Source of the DNA: Sinotaia quadrata
Lineage: Eukaryota; Mollusca; Gastropoda; Architaenioglossa; Viviparidae
Direction: 5' to 3'
Assembly: GCA_028829895.1 (NCBI GenBank)
Contig: CM054183.1
Location: forward strand, 14,619,975-14,683,974
Length of the DNA: 64,000 bases
The notes beneath the pieces are model-generated. The model was not told where the DNA came from and ran no database searches. It saw only the letters and a list, made by a program, of their open reading frames with translations. A program made the position numbers and the translations under genes. Shown in pieces: positions 13,355 to 25,215 of the stretch; positions within the stretch are counted from its first letter, which is position 1; each line of letters starts with the position of its first letter.

Positions 13355-15200
13355 AAACTTTTTTCAGATGTTTCCAAAAGAAAAAAAAATCACTAAATAA
13401 TGAATTGACGTCAACTATTCTGAGAACATTGTAAAAGATCACCTGATGAACACGCGTCAATAGAGGCATTCCCTAGCCTTGAAGCATGAATCCAGTCTAG
13501 GACACCGAAAACCAAGGATCTTTATTAATTACCATTTTAAATTAAAGGGACCTTACTGCCGGCCAATGCAATGGAATTGATTCTCATTAAGCCCCTTTCC
13601 AAATTTCACTTATTTCACAGGGCGAAAATAGATTTTCAGGTATGGAAAGATGTGTATAAAATATATAAGGAGAGTGAATGTGTGAGAGTTTGTTTGGAAA
13701 TTGACCATTGATAATTGATTATGCTTATTAAATCATCATAATAATCTGAACGTATTATAGCGCCACAACTGCATTTTCAACTTGTGTTGAGATAAGACAC
13801 ATATAGGCATAAACCTGCAACATTACGATTGTCCAGGTCCAAAGTTAAAATTGATAGTATGCTTCTATCCAGGGTCCAGGCAGAATTGATAACATGCTGG
13901 TAATCAGGGTGAGAAAAAAAAACAACAGCCGCTTTTCACCTAGTAGTAAACAGAACGGTTTACTATTCCTCAACCATCTAGTTCATCAAGCTACCAATTG
14001 CCGCTATATTGCCGCCATCTTGGAGTTCTTAAATAAAGTGCTGTAACAACTAGTGTAGCAAGCAACCATTGATTCGATACTTTACATTAACATTAAAATC
14101 ATTGAGAAAGATGGTGGTGGTGGTGGGAATCGAGAGTAGTTTTACGTCACCACTGGAGCTTGCCTTGATCATTTCATCATCAAACGTTCTTTGATCTGGA
14201 GTGCCTCAGTGGGACCCCACAGACTTGTGTTCGAGGTGGAGTGCGGGAGGGCTGGCGGAAAGGGGTGAAAAAGGGCGCACCAGTTTGGCACACACCCTCA
14301 ACCGCTCTCCGTCGAGTGTGTGTGTGTGTCTAAGAAATATTTTTGTAACCTTAATTTATATTTTACTTAGAGATTTACATTTCTCAAGAGAATGGTCGTT
14401 TCGAATGTCTTTGACACTGTTTACTAGGTGAGGGTTAGATCAGAATTGTAATACTCTTATTTACTCACGTTTTTCACGCGACAATGTATTATGGAATGAT
14501 CAAAAGGGCATGACGAACGTTCCCTATTCAATTTTTCTTACTTAAAGTTTATTTACTGGGAAAATATTTATTAATTACACGGAACTCTTTAAATATTTAG
14601 TCTAAACAATCGGCGCAATACATTATTGCGTAAATCGGCTCCATCACTGTTTTCGCGGTTATTTTTATGAAACAGTCGTCTGCCATACTTTCTGACTTCG
14701 TCTTTTGCAAGTTTTGTTCAAACTCACGCACTTTTTAAGGAGCCTACTGATTTAGAGTAATTTAGTGTAATTTCGAAGCTCTGTTGGTCTTCCACTTTTG
14801 GCGGTAGAAAAACAGGCTTAGATAACTCTACGACGATCGAGTACGCATATTCGCGGCTGAGAAAAAAAAAAATTAGTAATTGCAAATTACATTGTAGGGG
14901 GGGGCAGTAAATGCTCAAACATATTCATAATATTGAATTAAATAAAACGCTTTCATATCGTCTACATTAGTTGTCTCTAGATTTCGATTCATGCAAGCAA
15001 ATTAAAACGAAAAAAAGTTGAATATCATGTCGGCATTCTTTCAATATTCACGTGTTCCAGCATAGAACATACGAGTGAGACAGACGTACACATAGTACAC
15101 CACACGAGTGAGACAGACATGCACAAATTACATCACACGAGTGAGACAGACGTACACAAATTTTGATTTAAAATACAACGCAGTTGTAGTTCGTCGACAA
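13355..15200. other. Left-arm-specific block, first part: no gene recognised
   Basis: Part of the 5.2 kb missing from the right inverted arm. Mixed noncoding sequence; a short triplicated motif with GAGTGAGACAGACGTACACA lies at 15070-15160. Confidence 0.5.
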
Positions 15201-15211
15201 CAGTAGCATAC

Positions 15212-15212
<1 letters not shown>

Positions 15213-15278
<66 letters not shown>

Positions 15279-15292
15279 ACACACACACACAG
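15213..15292. repeat. AC microsatellite
   Basis: About 35 AC units with one AG interruption. Confidence 0.95.
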
Positions 15293-16004
15293 AGTAAAGG
15301 TTCTTCAAGCTACCATTTTCCGTTATATTTTGCTTCCTCAAGCTGTCATTTACAGCCATTTTTGAGGATCTTCAAGCCACCGCTTTCAGGGCACAGTTCA
15401 TAAAGTTATCCCTCTTCATTCCGGACTTCTACATCTATTTCAAGTTATTTCAATTACAAGTCTATTCTGCATGAACTTGGCTGAAGTCTAGCGCGATATG
15501 CTTGCATGCTTCTTTGATTGACTAATTGGTTGTCTGATTGACTGACTGATAAATAATTGAACACTAATTTGACTGTAGTAGAGTAAGTTGATTTGTATGA
15601 TATATTTTGAATGCTATTCATGTGTATTCATGCTTGCACTTAACAAATATAAATAATGTTTGAGAACAGTTGATGAGTTTATTTGTTTTATGTTTGAGGT
15701 CACTCCTATTAGTCCCAATCCCACTTTTACCTTCCAGTTTAGTATCTGGCTAACCAGGGGGGAGGGAATTTGTGACAGTCTGGTTGGAAAGGGGATACAA
15801 CCCGTGCAGTTCATTAGGATGGCGATTTTTGTCTTGTTTCTCTTGTTCACCGAAGAGAGAATATTGCAAACAGAAACTTGTAAGTATTATCTGTTTGGAA
15901 TCAAACCATTTAGACAAATGTCACCACCAAGCAGCGAAAGAGGTTTTTTTTAACAAAGACGGCGAACAGTGGGGGAAATGTCGCTGTAGCGTACCTCTGT
16001 CGTG

Positions 16005-16455
16005 TACGTCAAGTCTCCGCTGTCACAACTTTATTCAGAACCTTAGTGGTTAGTCAGCACTACGTCATGTCTCCGCTGTCACAACTTTATTCAGAACCTT
16101 AGTGGTTAGTCAGCACTACGTCATGTCTCCGCTGTCACAACTTTATTCAGACCCTTAGTGGTTAGTCAGCACTACGTCAAGTCTCAGCTGTCACAACTTT
16201 ATTCAGAACCTTAGTGGTTAGTCAGCACTACGTCATGTCTCCGCTGTCACAACTTTATTCAGAACCTTAGTGGTTAGTCAGCACTACGTCACGTCTCCGC
16301 TGTCACAACTTTATTCAGAACCTTAGTGGTTAGTCAGCACTACGTCACGTCTCCGCTGTCACAACTTTATTCAGACCCTTAGTGGTTAGTCAGCACTACG
16401 TCATGTCTCCGCTGTCACAACTTTATTCAGACCCTTAGTGGTTAGTCAGCACTAC
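16005..16455. repeat. Minisatellite, about 57-bp unit
   Basis: Eight near-identical copies of GTCTCCGCTGTCACAACTTT followed by ATTCAGAACC and TTAGTGGTTAGTCAGCACTA. High identity between units suggests recent expansion. Confidence 0.9.
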
Positions 16456-16502
16456 GAAGGACCTGTTTATTGTTTGTCACAGTGTCCGGACATGCAAGCA
16501 CC

Positions 16503-16718
16503 ATGAATGTTTGTCTGGCTCTTTTAGTATGCATGCAAGGATTACGTATGCTGATGTGTTTGTATGCGAGATTGTATTGTGGAGAATGTCAACAATACAG
16601 GACAGTACAATGCAGACAGCGCACTCACCCTTTCAAAACAATAGTAGACAAGTTATATTTTTTGATGAATATGATTGAACTTTATTGTCCTATGGGTTCT
16701 CTTTCATGCGGTGGATAA
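16503..16718 (+). CDS. Weak candidate: small Cys-rich open frame, 71 codons
   Basis: From the ATG at 16503 the frame gives 71 residues with eight cysteines and a hydrophobic start (MNVCLALLVCMQGL) that could be a signal peptide. Cys residues continue in YCGECQQYRTVQC and LYCPMGSLSC. It lies just after the 57-bp minisatellite, in a block absent from the other arm. I recognise no family, no upstream promoter or second copy is visible, and chance is the likelier explanation. Confidence 0.15.
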   Translation: MNVCLALLVCMQGLRMLMCLYARLYCGECQQYRTVQCRQRTHPFKTIVDKLYFLMNMIELYCPMGSLSCGG

Positions 16719-17574
16719 AAGAAAGGCTTAATCGCTCATTTCACAAACTGTTCAGTCACAAAACATACACTCTAGGAATAAATGATGGATGATGCAAATA
16801 ATAAGGAAAGATAAAAAAAAGAGAAGTAAAGCAACAAATTAGGAACATGCAAAAGTGCAACAATTTCCACTATAAAAACAGCTACAGCAAAAGTACCAAG
16901 GAACATAAAGTTACTAAAAATGTGAAACAAATGAGAGTCCTGGAGCTATTTAGCCTCTCCAAAGCTGAATAAAAATAGATAAAGGTTTAAGTCTTAAGTT
17001 AAAATCCTAAGTCTTACTTAGCTCTACCTACTATTAAGTAATTTAATGTGCCCTGAGGTTTCTAATAAATGATTGAATTTTTGATTACTTACAGAATTTT
17101 TTGTATCCTTCAAAAATTAAGTTGGGTGTGTCCAAAGAAAAATTGATATAATCGGCTGTGCAGAAAAAACGGAAAAAAAAATGAAGTTGCAGGGTTACCC
17201 TCCTTCGAAATCTGCATGGATGTAACTGTCCCACCAGTTCAAGGCCTTTGTCCTGTCTGACTGTTTTGTTGATGCACTCTAAAATGGTTCATTAAATGAT
17301 TTATGAAATTTGCAAATAGAGTGGGACAATCAGATAACTTCACTTCATTAAGATACCCAGCTGCTTGCCTTCACACTATATGGGTACTTAACATGGCAAC
17401 ATAAATGAAGAAGTGGTGCTATACATATAACAACACTGAGAAATAATAATGATCTCCTGGTCTCTCTGTCTCTACTGTTTTCATCGTTTGAGTAGAAATT
17501 AAAACTCCATTTTTTATTTATGCTTCAGGTCCTTAACCAAATATTCAATCTGATGTTAAAAAAATCATGGAGAT
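16719..17574. other. No recognised feature
   Basis: AT-rich noncoding DNA without repeats shared elsewhere in the window. Confidence 0.5.
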
Positions 17575-17825
17575 AAAAATTTACTATGCTGAAATAAACA
17601 TAAATTAATTATACATGTCAATTTATACATTGTACACAAAATTATTAATCACTAAATATTGTAAATGCACCTCTATCTTCATTCTGCAAAACCAAGGATC
17701 TAAGTAATATGTGGTAATAGTCTATGGATTTCCTTAAAACATCTCATACTCTCTTATTTTCAAGTCTCAAAAAGACTTTCAGATTTACACTATCCGAAAT
17801 ATGGGCTTCTGTTAAACAACTGACC
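17575..17825 (+). repeat. Interspersed repeat C, copy 1
   Basis: About 250 bp from ACTATGCTGAAATAAAC to GACTTTCAGATTTACAC, almost identical to 27110-27365. Noncoding, unknown family. Confidence 0.7.
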
Positions 17826-18089
17826 TTCGAACTTTGACAGTACTGTGAGTAGTTAATAAAATTAGAAGACAAAAGCACACTTAGAACTGATAGAACTGAG
17901 AACATTTAAAAGCTTAGCACACCTAGAAATGTTAGGAAATAGAAACTTTAAATTGTACTCTACTTGATCGATCAGGATTATTATTATTATTACTATTTTG
18001 GGGTATTTGTATACAATGTAATATGATTAGCGGTGGCATTTACCGCAAGAAGAATTGTATGATTAATTTTTGTTTTACATTTTTGGGAC

Positions 18090-18420
18090 ATTATCATTTT
18101 CATCTCCCCTTATTTCCTACAGAGTGTATGACATTGGAAAGTTGAATGTATGTAGTGCCCCTTTTAAATCAGGAAATAAATGACCTGATTTAACCATCTT
18201 TCAACTCTCTTGTTATTCTTAGACGTTGAGAGGGGCGAAAGAATTTGTATTCGTATTGTTTGGTACCGTTCGTCTGTTCGTCCACTTATTCACTTCATGA
18301 TACTCACTCACAACACACACAGCCAATAAAACGTTCCTTGGCATGACATAATAAAACTGGGCCCCACCCAAACATCAATGGTGTATGTCATGTGTGTCTA
18401 TGTAACAACTTGACACGACG
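18090..18420 (+). repeat. Interspersed repeat D, copy 1
   Basis: Contains CTACAGAGTGTATGACATT, GGGGCGAAAGAATTTGTATT, TTCGTCTGTTCGTCCA and CACACAGCCAATAAAACG, in the same order as 37090-37420. No coding frame. Confidence 0.55.
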
Positions 18421-18984
18421 TATTACTGGCACATGTCACACGGGCTTTTGTTGGAGTATGCACCGGAGTGGACCAAAACAGGCCTCACCCCTTGCATCTC
18501 TAACATCTGTTCGTACGTCGGCTCGTAACGAGCTCCTTCCTATTTTGTGACACCAGAAAACATCGTTATATATATATCTATATCTATAGGCATAGTCGAT
18601 ATGCTTGGTACGCATGCACTAAAATGACTGAACTGAGACTTAAATTTCTTTCTGCAGACAGTTATGTATTTATCTTTATTTATGTAAAACAATGAACGCT
18701 TACAGCAGTGTAGTTATTTATTAATCGTCAGTATCATCTATCTGTTGTCAGATTTAGGACTGGGGGTGAGTGGGGGTGGGGGCGGTGGCGTGTAGTAGTC
18801 GAATTATTAACTAGCCATTAATTTTAAAACTACAGCTATAAATTAAAAGTATAAATTAAAACTACCGAGCACCTGACCTAAATATTAAGAATGTGCTGAA
18901 ACGATGTGGATTAGAAATATAGAGACTGTGGAATATAAAAGTAGAAGTAATACCTGTAGTGATATGATCTTTGGAAACATAACA

Positions 18985-19100
18985 CCTGAATTAGAAGGCT
19001 GTATGAAGAAAAGTCCCTGGACAACACAGAATTGCACCACTAATAAAAGACCCTGGACAACACAGAATTGCACCACTAATAAAAGCAGAGCTCCTAGGAA
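18985..19100. repeat. 39-bp minisatellite, about two copies (left arm)
   Basis: Unit AAAAGACCCTGGACAACACA followed by GAATTGCACCACTAAT. The mirror array at 45190-45590 has about eleven copies, so it expanded or contracted after the inversion. Confidence 0.85.
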
Positions 19101-19204
19101 GTGTACACATTCTCCATAAAACCTTGGAATTCCCAGAATCTTGGTAAGATTCCGAAACTTTAGTTCTCCGACATTCAGCAGAAGTAGTGAAGTAGGCCGA
19201 ATAG

Positions 19205-19260
19205 TTGCAGAATTAGTAGTAGTAGTATTGGCGGTTGTGGTAATAGAAGTAGCAGTAGCG

Positions 19261-19302
<42 letters not shown>

Positions 19303-19305
19303 CAT
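19205..19305. repeat. AGT trinucleotide microsatellite
   Basis: About 30 AGT-like triplets, partly interrupted. The mirror at 44995-45060 is shorter. Confidence 0.9.
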
Positions 19306-20739
19306 AGAGAATAAAATCAAATAAATTCGATCCATGAAGATTTGAGATATACGTAGCAGGGTCAACATATTTAGTCATATCAATTATGGAATGGCTGATA
19401 ACAATACAGAATAACAACTTTCTATAGCGTATCCAGTATAACATTACGTCTACTCCAGACGGTGGATGAGTTTGCGTCAAAGACACAGTTGAAAACGTAA
19501 GCCCTAGAATTATAATCATTGATCCTTGTATGTGACTGCCATCTTGTTGGATGATTGGATGATTGTTGGATGATTTTGGATTTTTGCGAATATCCGTACA
19601 AGTACAGAATCGATTCTCGCATCGAAAACAATTTACCTGGACTCCAGCTAGTCTTTCTCAAGACTAGTGTGCATATTCACTGAACTTGAGTTCAGATGAG
19701 ATCAAATTAGTGCACCTTTTAAGCACATTCGTGCATTTGCATTATTCCAACATTTACGTCAATTGTAGTCAAAAGTGTGGGTGGTGATCTGATCTATATA
19801 TAGAAACTGGATGTCCCACGTGTTTGCTTCCATCAAGCCCATTTCAGGTTTTGGAACACTCCTTCATTTTGAGAATTATTTTTAAAATTGTTTTGATTTA
19901 ATGTTTTCTATCATGATATATTTTCCAAAACAGATAATTTTCCAAAGACAAGAAATTATTTCATATTGTTGTATTCAATGCCAATCGTATTTTGAACCAA
20001 ATTATTTTCACCAAAGATACAGGTGTTAATGTATGGATGCACTTTAAGCTGTCGTTTAATGGACGATGACAGCAGAAGAAAATCAGAATTACCGTTAGAG
20101 ATCGTGGAGAAACAAACAACTAGAGCTAGATAAAATTTAGTCTGTATTTTTCCTGACTTGAAAGGTGCGATGCGAATCAAGCATTTTGCGATTCAATATT
20201 CGACGAACTATTTGCCCTCAATCAAGGGAGATGAACAGTAATGACGTTTTAGCTAAAGGGAGATGGCAGTGCTAATTTAATCAATCTCACTCCACACCTA
20301 CTCAAACACAAATGCTTGCGGTCCACTCGCCTTTTATAAATCCTGATTCCTGAAAGTAAAATCTCTTAACACTAAAAAAATTATCATCATTTGTGATCTA
20401 ACTGCGTTGATAAGATTTTGTCTGTCAGGTGACGAAGGGTTCCCAGGACTAAAACACGGGTCGTGACTTTAAAGATAATCGTGGTGTTTATAGTTCACGT
20501 ATATTATCCAACAGCGAATTATGGAGACTAAAATAAATATTGTTTTCAAAGTTTATTTTTAAAACGTGTAAAAATTATTAAAACTAACTCATAGGGAACA
20601 AAATGAGTCGATAAATTGTCAGCAAAACTAAATGTAAATAATTTTTGGAGGGACAAAAATATATTTTCTTAACGGGTCGACTGTGTACTATTTGTATAAC
20701 TCTTAGAATTCAAAGGCTTTCGAGAAGCAGTTTCCAGAA

Positions 20740-21000
20740 CAATTAAATAATTCAGTCAGAGTTATACTTAGGTCAATCTAAATGACGGCGAGAATCATGA
20801 CGTACAGGCCACAATTTTCTTATTACCGCGTATAGTTGGTGTGTTTGTAAATGTGTCTGATCGATCTCATATATACACCGTGTGTTATTATTACGTTCGC
20901 ACGCGTGCTTAAATAAGTTACACTTACAGACTGCAGAAATATTATTTATTTTATTTTGCATAGACCACAACATAATTATTCTAATTTGAGGCTAGGAATT
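20740..21000. promoter_or_regulatory. Conserved upstream block before GPCR-1
   Basis: About 260 bp roughly 0.8-1.0 kb before the ATG are well kept before GPCR-2 (29500-29760) and GPCR-4 (57080-57340), including GAATCATGACGTAC-type and ATATATACACCGTGTG motifs and GCTTAAATAAGTTACACTTA. It is deleted before GPCR-3. Conservation may reflect recent duplication only. Confidence 0.3.
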
Positions 21001-21385
21001 ACGAAAATTGAAGGTGATTAATTTTACTCACATTTGAAATCCCTAGTGAAACATTTATTTTTCATTTATTTTTCTCCATCTCTGACTCGTCGAGTATCTG
21101 ACTCTCTTTCTTTGCTATTAGGGTTCTGTTGTTTTTTTTCACTCATCCTCTATTTCTCTCTCACTCTATCTATTTACGTAATCATAATTATTCAGAAAAA
21201 TATTACTTTAAACAATTTGACAAAATGGCAAATTGTTAGGAGATATAATTTAAAAAAATTCTAAATCTATGAAATTTGAAATAAAAGTTGTAAACAATAT
21301 TTCTATAGACTGTAAATAAATATTTTTACAATAGTTGTTCGGTTTTAATTTAATCTTATAAATATTTTTTCTATTTATTAATACA

Positions 21386-21397
21386 TATATAAAAGGG
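21386..21397 (+). promoter_or_regulatory. TATA-like element upstream of GPCR-1
   Basis: TATATAAAAGGG lies about 366 bp before the ATG. The same motif is kept at the matching distance before GPCR-3 but is lost in the GPCR-2 and GPCR-4 flanks. In AT-rich DNA this could be chance, and no transcription start is known. Confidence 0.25.
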
Positions 21398-21762
21398 AAA
21401 TAAAAAGTGGATTTTATATTTATTTTCTATTTCTCTTTCTGGTGTATTCAACAATTTAATGTTAGTAGAAAATGAAAGAAAAATAGAATAAAGTTTATTA
21501 TTAAATACCCTAATATTTTAAAATAAAATTCCTAGTTTAATAAAATAAAAATATCCAAAATTGTTAATTTGACCATGTACATTATAAAATGTGAGATCTG
21601 AGTCGCGAATTCAAGCCCTCATTTCCAAAGTCTCTAATGTTCCGTCAGAATTACGTTTCATGGAGTGGACGAAGTGATTGTAAGTGTAAATCTCAACAAT
21701 TAGTGATAGTGACGATTTATCTTAACACAAATACAAAATTAGTCTTGTCTTAAGAAAGTTCT

Positions 21763-22968
21763 ATGGAGCCCGGTCGCATATTTACCATAACCACAGATAT
21801 CAGTTTTACTGGTTCCATTGCCCGTTCCAACTTGGCCTCCGTTGTGAGAGACAACACCAGCTTTCTGTCAACAGCACAACTAACTGGATGTTTCGTAATG
21901 AATGTTACAGGATTAATGTCAGGGGATAATTCGCAGGACCCGATTAGTTTTGAACTTGAACGTTTGATTGGTGACGTCTTTCTAGGTGTCATACTGCCTG
22001 TTATCTTTCTGATTAACGCGCCGACCAACGTCATCAACATGGCGGTGTTTTACAAACAAGGTCTCAAAGAGAGGATCAATCTGTGCATGTTTTGGCGATC
22101 GTTTGCAGACTTCGTGTTCGTATTCAAGTTTTACTGTTTTTATATCGACCGTCTGTATTCCGCCATTTTGAACAGACCACGATATGGAATCATTGTGTTG
22201 TTCTTTTTTAAGTCCAAACTCACTATTTTAACCGCGTTTCAATGGACGTCAGCACTCACTACAACAGTCATTGCATGTGAAAGATGTTTCTGCGTCGTCA
22301 GTCCTTTACTATCGCGAAATTACGTCAAGACGAAAACTATGGTTGTCATCCTTTTTTCTTTGTCAGTAGTCATGCTGGGATGTGCGTATTTACTGACCAT
22401 GAAAACAAATCTTATCTGCGTCTTTGACCCATTAACCAATTCTACGGGCGTAACGGGAATACCCAGCAGTGAATACTTGGCGAACCAAAAACTTATTGAT
22501 ACTTTACAAGGAGTTGTTTTGGGCTTGGTCCTACCTATGTCCTGTACCACGCTTGTCGTGATAACCACGATCGTCACTGTAATCAGTTTACGGAAGATGA
22601 CCGCATGGAGATCGCGCTCTGTGTCTTCGGCTTCCTCAACGATGTCGGCACGAGACGTGTCTCTCACTCGGACACTTATTTTTATTTCGATATTTTTTAT
22701 CTTCTGCCGAACTCCGGACTTACTGTTAAACGTTTCTGTTTTCGTATTTGTTGATTTATATGTCGGTGGACGCTTGAGTAACACATACACAGTTATGGTA
22801 AATGTTGTTTTGTTATTTTTGTATTCCAATTCAACTTTCAACATTTTTATTTATTATAGAACCAGTTCCAGATTTAGAGAAGTTGCTAGACAACTACGAT
22901 GTACATGTTTCGGTAAGAAAACGAAAGAACAATTAACGGCAATTTATCAACCGAACGTACTAATATGA
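21763..22968 (+). CDS. GPCR-1: rhodopsin-like seven-transmembrane receptor, putative chemosensory (gastropod type)
   Basis: A single uninterrupted exon encodes 401 residues. It starts at an ATG with G at +4 and has an in-frame TAA four codons upstream, so no longer start exists. N-glycosylation sequons lie at N31, N47 and N226. Approximate membrane segments are TM1 70-96 (N89 and N92 in TNVINMAVFYKQG), TM2 105-130 (D116 in the D2.50 position), TM3 146-176, TM4 190-213, TM5 244-275, TM6 302-332 and TM7 342-366. ERC (173-175) stands where class A has D/ERY, CRTP (315-318) for CWxP, and NSTFNIFIYY for NPxxY. Loop 3 (276-300) is Ser/Arg rich and Cys380 and Cys382 could be palmitoylated. KQGLKERINLCMF and CERCFCVVSPL resemble gastropod chemosensory receptors and FMRFamide-receptor-like proteins. 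The last 10 codons are frame-shifted relative to the three paralogues, giving a shorter tail. Receptor class is sure; ligand and chemosensory role are inferred. Confidence 0.9.
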   Translation: MEPGRIFTITTDISFTGSIARSNLASVVRDNTSFLSTAQLTGCFVMNVTGLMSGDNSQDPISFELERLIGDVFLGVILPVIFLINAPTNVINMAVFYKQGLKERINLCMFWRSFADFVFVFKFYCFYIDRLYSAILNRPRYGIIVLFFFKSKLTILTAFQWTSALTTTVIACERCFCVVSPLLSRNYVKTKTMVVILFSLSVVMLGCAYLLTMKTNLICVFDPLTNSTGVTGIPSSEYLANQKLIDTLQGVVLGLVLPMSCTTLVVITTIVTVISLRKMTAWRSRSVSSASSTMSARDVSLTRTLIFISIFFIFCRTPDLLLNVSVFVFVDLYVGGRLSNTYTVMVNVVLLFLYSNSTFNIFIYYRTSSRFREVARQLRCTCFGKKTKEQLTAIYQPNVLI

Positions 22969-23079
22969 CTTCTGTTTGAGGAATGGTGTATTATCTTTCT
23001 AATTTAAAAATACGAATTGTCTTTGTTAAATTGTAATGTCATAATACAAGCCTGATTGTTTAAGAAATTTTCGCTTAAT

Positions 23080-23085
23080 AATAAA
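23080..23085 (+). promoter_or_regulatory. Candidate polyadenylation signal of GPCR-1
   Basis: AATAAA about 112 bp after the stop codon, kept after GPCR-3 and changed to AATAAC after GPCR-2 and GPCR-4. Spacing fits a short 3' UTR. Confidence 0.35.
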
Positions 23086-23517
23086 ATTCACAATACATAT
23101 TTTTTTATTTACCCATATGTATGAAATATACTATTACAAATGTATCATTTAATTATATTTAAATGAAAGGTATTGTCGCTAAGAGACATAACACTGAGAT
23201 CAACATTGTATTAAAAGGTAGCCAGTAAAAAAATAATGCTATTTACTCTAAAATGTTCATATCTAACATAACCATATCCACTCTAATATGTCTCAATCTC
23301 TCTCTGTTTCCCATTGACTGATCTCGTTCTCGTAAATCATAACTATTGGATAATTAAAACTACTCATTGGTTTTCGTTACATCAGCAATATCTAGAAAAT
23401 TTTCAATTCCGGATGTTTACTTCATCAAAAGTACCCAAGGTCAGGTAACTCTGACAATGTATCAAATTATCTAACAAATAACATTACAAAATGCAGAGGA
23501 AAATTTACTCTCCAAAA

Positions 23518-23734
<217 letters not shown>

Positions 23735-23735
<1 letters not shown>

Positions 23736-25215
23736 AATGGTAACGCCACTTAGTTGGTAAAGATTTTTAGTATTATTTATTAATCTATGTATTAAATCAA
23801 CAATCAAATATACATAAAACAAATACAAGGAACTAATATTAATATCTCCTTGAACCCATTTCCAGTTAATTTTATAATTACACTGTCAATCATAAATACA
23901 ATTCAACAACATGTAAATACAAATCACAATTAGTTCTAACAGAGAATAGAAATGGTGATAGGTGAGTATAGTCGTTTTACATATCCTGTATTAAGTGCTA
24001 CTTCAACATTCTTTCACTTGCTTTTGCAACAACGTCTGAATGTTTGCGTCAACACGGGTCTCCATCCACAAGTGGAATACACTGACACACTTCTTTTCTC
24101 TTGAAACCCAATTGAATCCCTATTCGCCATATCAGTTCCTTCAATAAGAACATGATTGCAGTCATTCTGATAACTTGTGTACTAGCATTTTCCCGTTGTA
24201 CTCAGCATACTTAACCATGATACATCAAAAGTGTATAGTGTACTCCATTACACACAAGCAACAGAAGTTTCCACATTTACCGATTGTTTATGTTTATAAT
24301 CAGTGAACCAAACGATTCAATAAACATGTGAAAAGAGAAAAGTAGAAAGGTTACTTTTTCGCTGCAAAATATAATTATGGAGTAAACCTACATTTCCAAT
24401 TTATCACTCCTAACTCCATTCTAATTTACATTCCAGTCTCAACATACCGTTTCTTGCAATCATATTCATAAGCCGGATACATGCACAAGGCATAATAAAT
24501 ACAGCATATCAAAACAATTTCAAGAGTCACATCACTAAATGCGAGCAGCTCAGTTCAAATACTTGTAGAAATAAAAATCAACTTAAATGGTACATCTCTA
24601 CATAATATAGAAGTATAACACATATATTCTACCTAACATTCAAGTCTCAACTTACAGTTTCTTGCAATGGTATTAATTAGCCAGATACATGCACACAACA
24701 TAATAAATGCAGCACATCAAAACAATGTCAAGTGTCATCACACTAAATTCAAGCAGTTTAGTTCAAGAATTAAAAGTAAACTCACATAATACATCTCTAC
24801 ACAAGTATAATAAGTCAAAAACAAAATACATGAAATATGTCTAAGTCCATTCTTACTCAGTCAGTCAGTTCAACTGACCATCAAACTAACGGCTGCCTTT
24901 CAAAACCGGACTTTCTACTTGCTACTCCAAATTGAAATAGATCAGAGAAAATAAATTTCTATAGCAAGTAAACTTTGTAATCTCAGTCCATTGTCTGGTC
25001 TCGTTCTCGTAAATGATAAACATTGGATAATAAAACTACTCACTAGTTTGCATTAATTCAGAAAATCTAGAATATTCTTGTCTCGAACATTTACTTCCAA
25101 CTCAGACATTTTCAAAAATACCTTCATAAGGATTGGCCAAGGTCGGGTTACTTTGACAATTTAACAATTTATATACAATGCAATTTTAAAATAGGGATAA
25201 GCAAATTTACTCTGC
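23735..25215 (+). repeat. Interspersed repeat A, copy 2
   Basis: Starts GGTAACGCCACTTAGTTGG next to the TATC array and ends GGCAAATTTACTCTGCC. It contains an internal tandem duplication of about 215 bp (24410-24620 against 24640-24800). The first 740 bp are mirrored in the right inverted arm. Confidence 0.65.

Noticed and set aside
14200..14245. Possible A-box and B-box of a tRNA-derived SINE (CTCAGTGG and GTTCGAGG)
   Set aside because: Spacing between the two boxes is too short and no cloverleaf can be formed.
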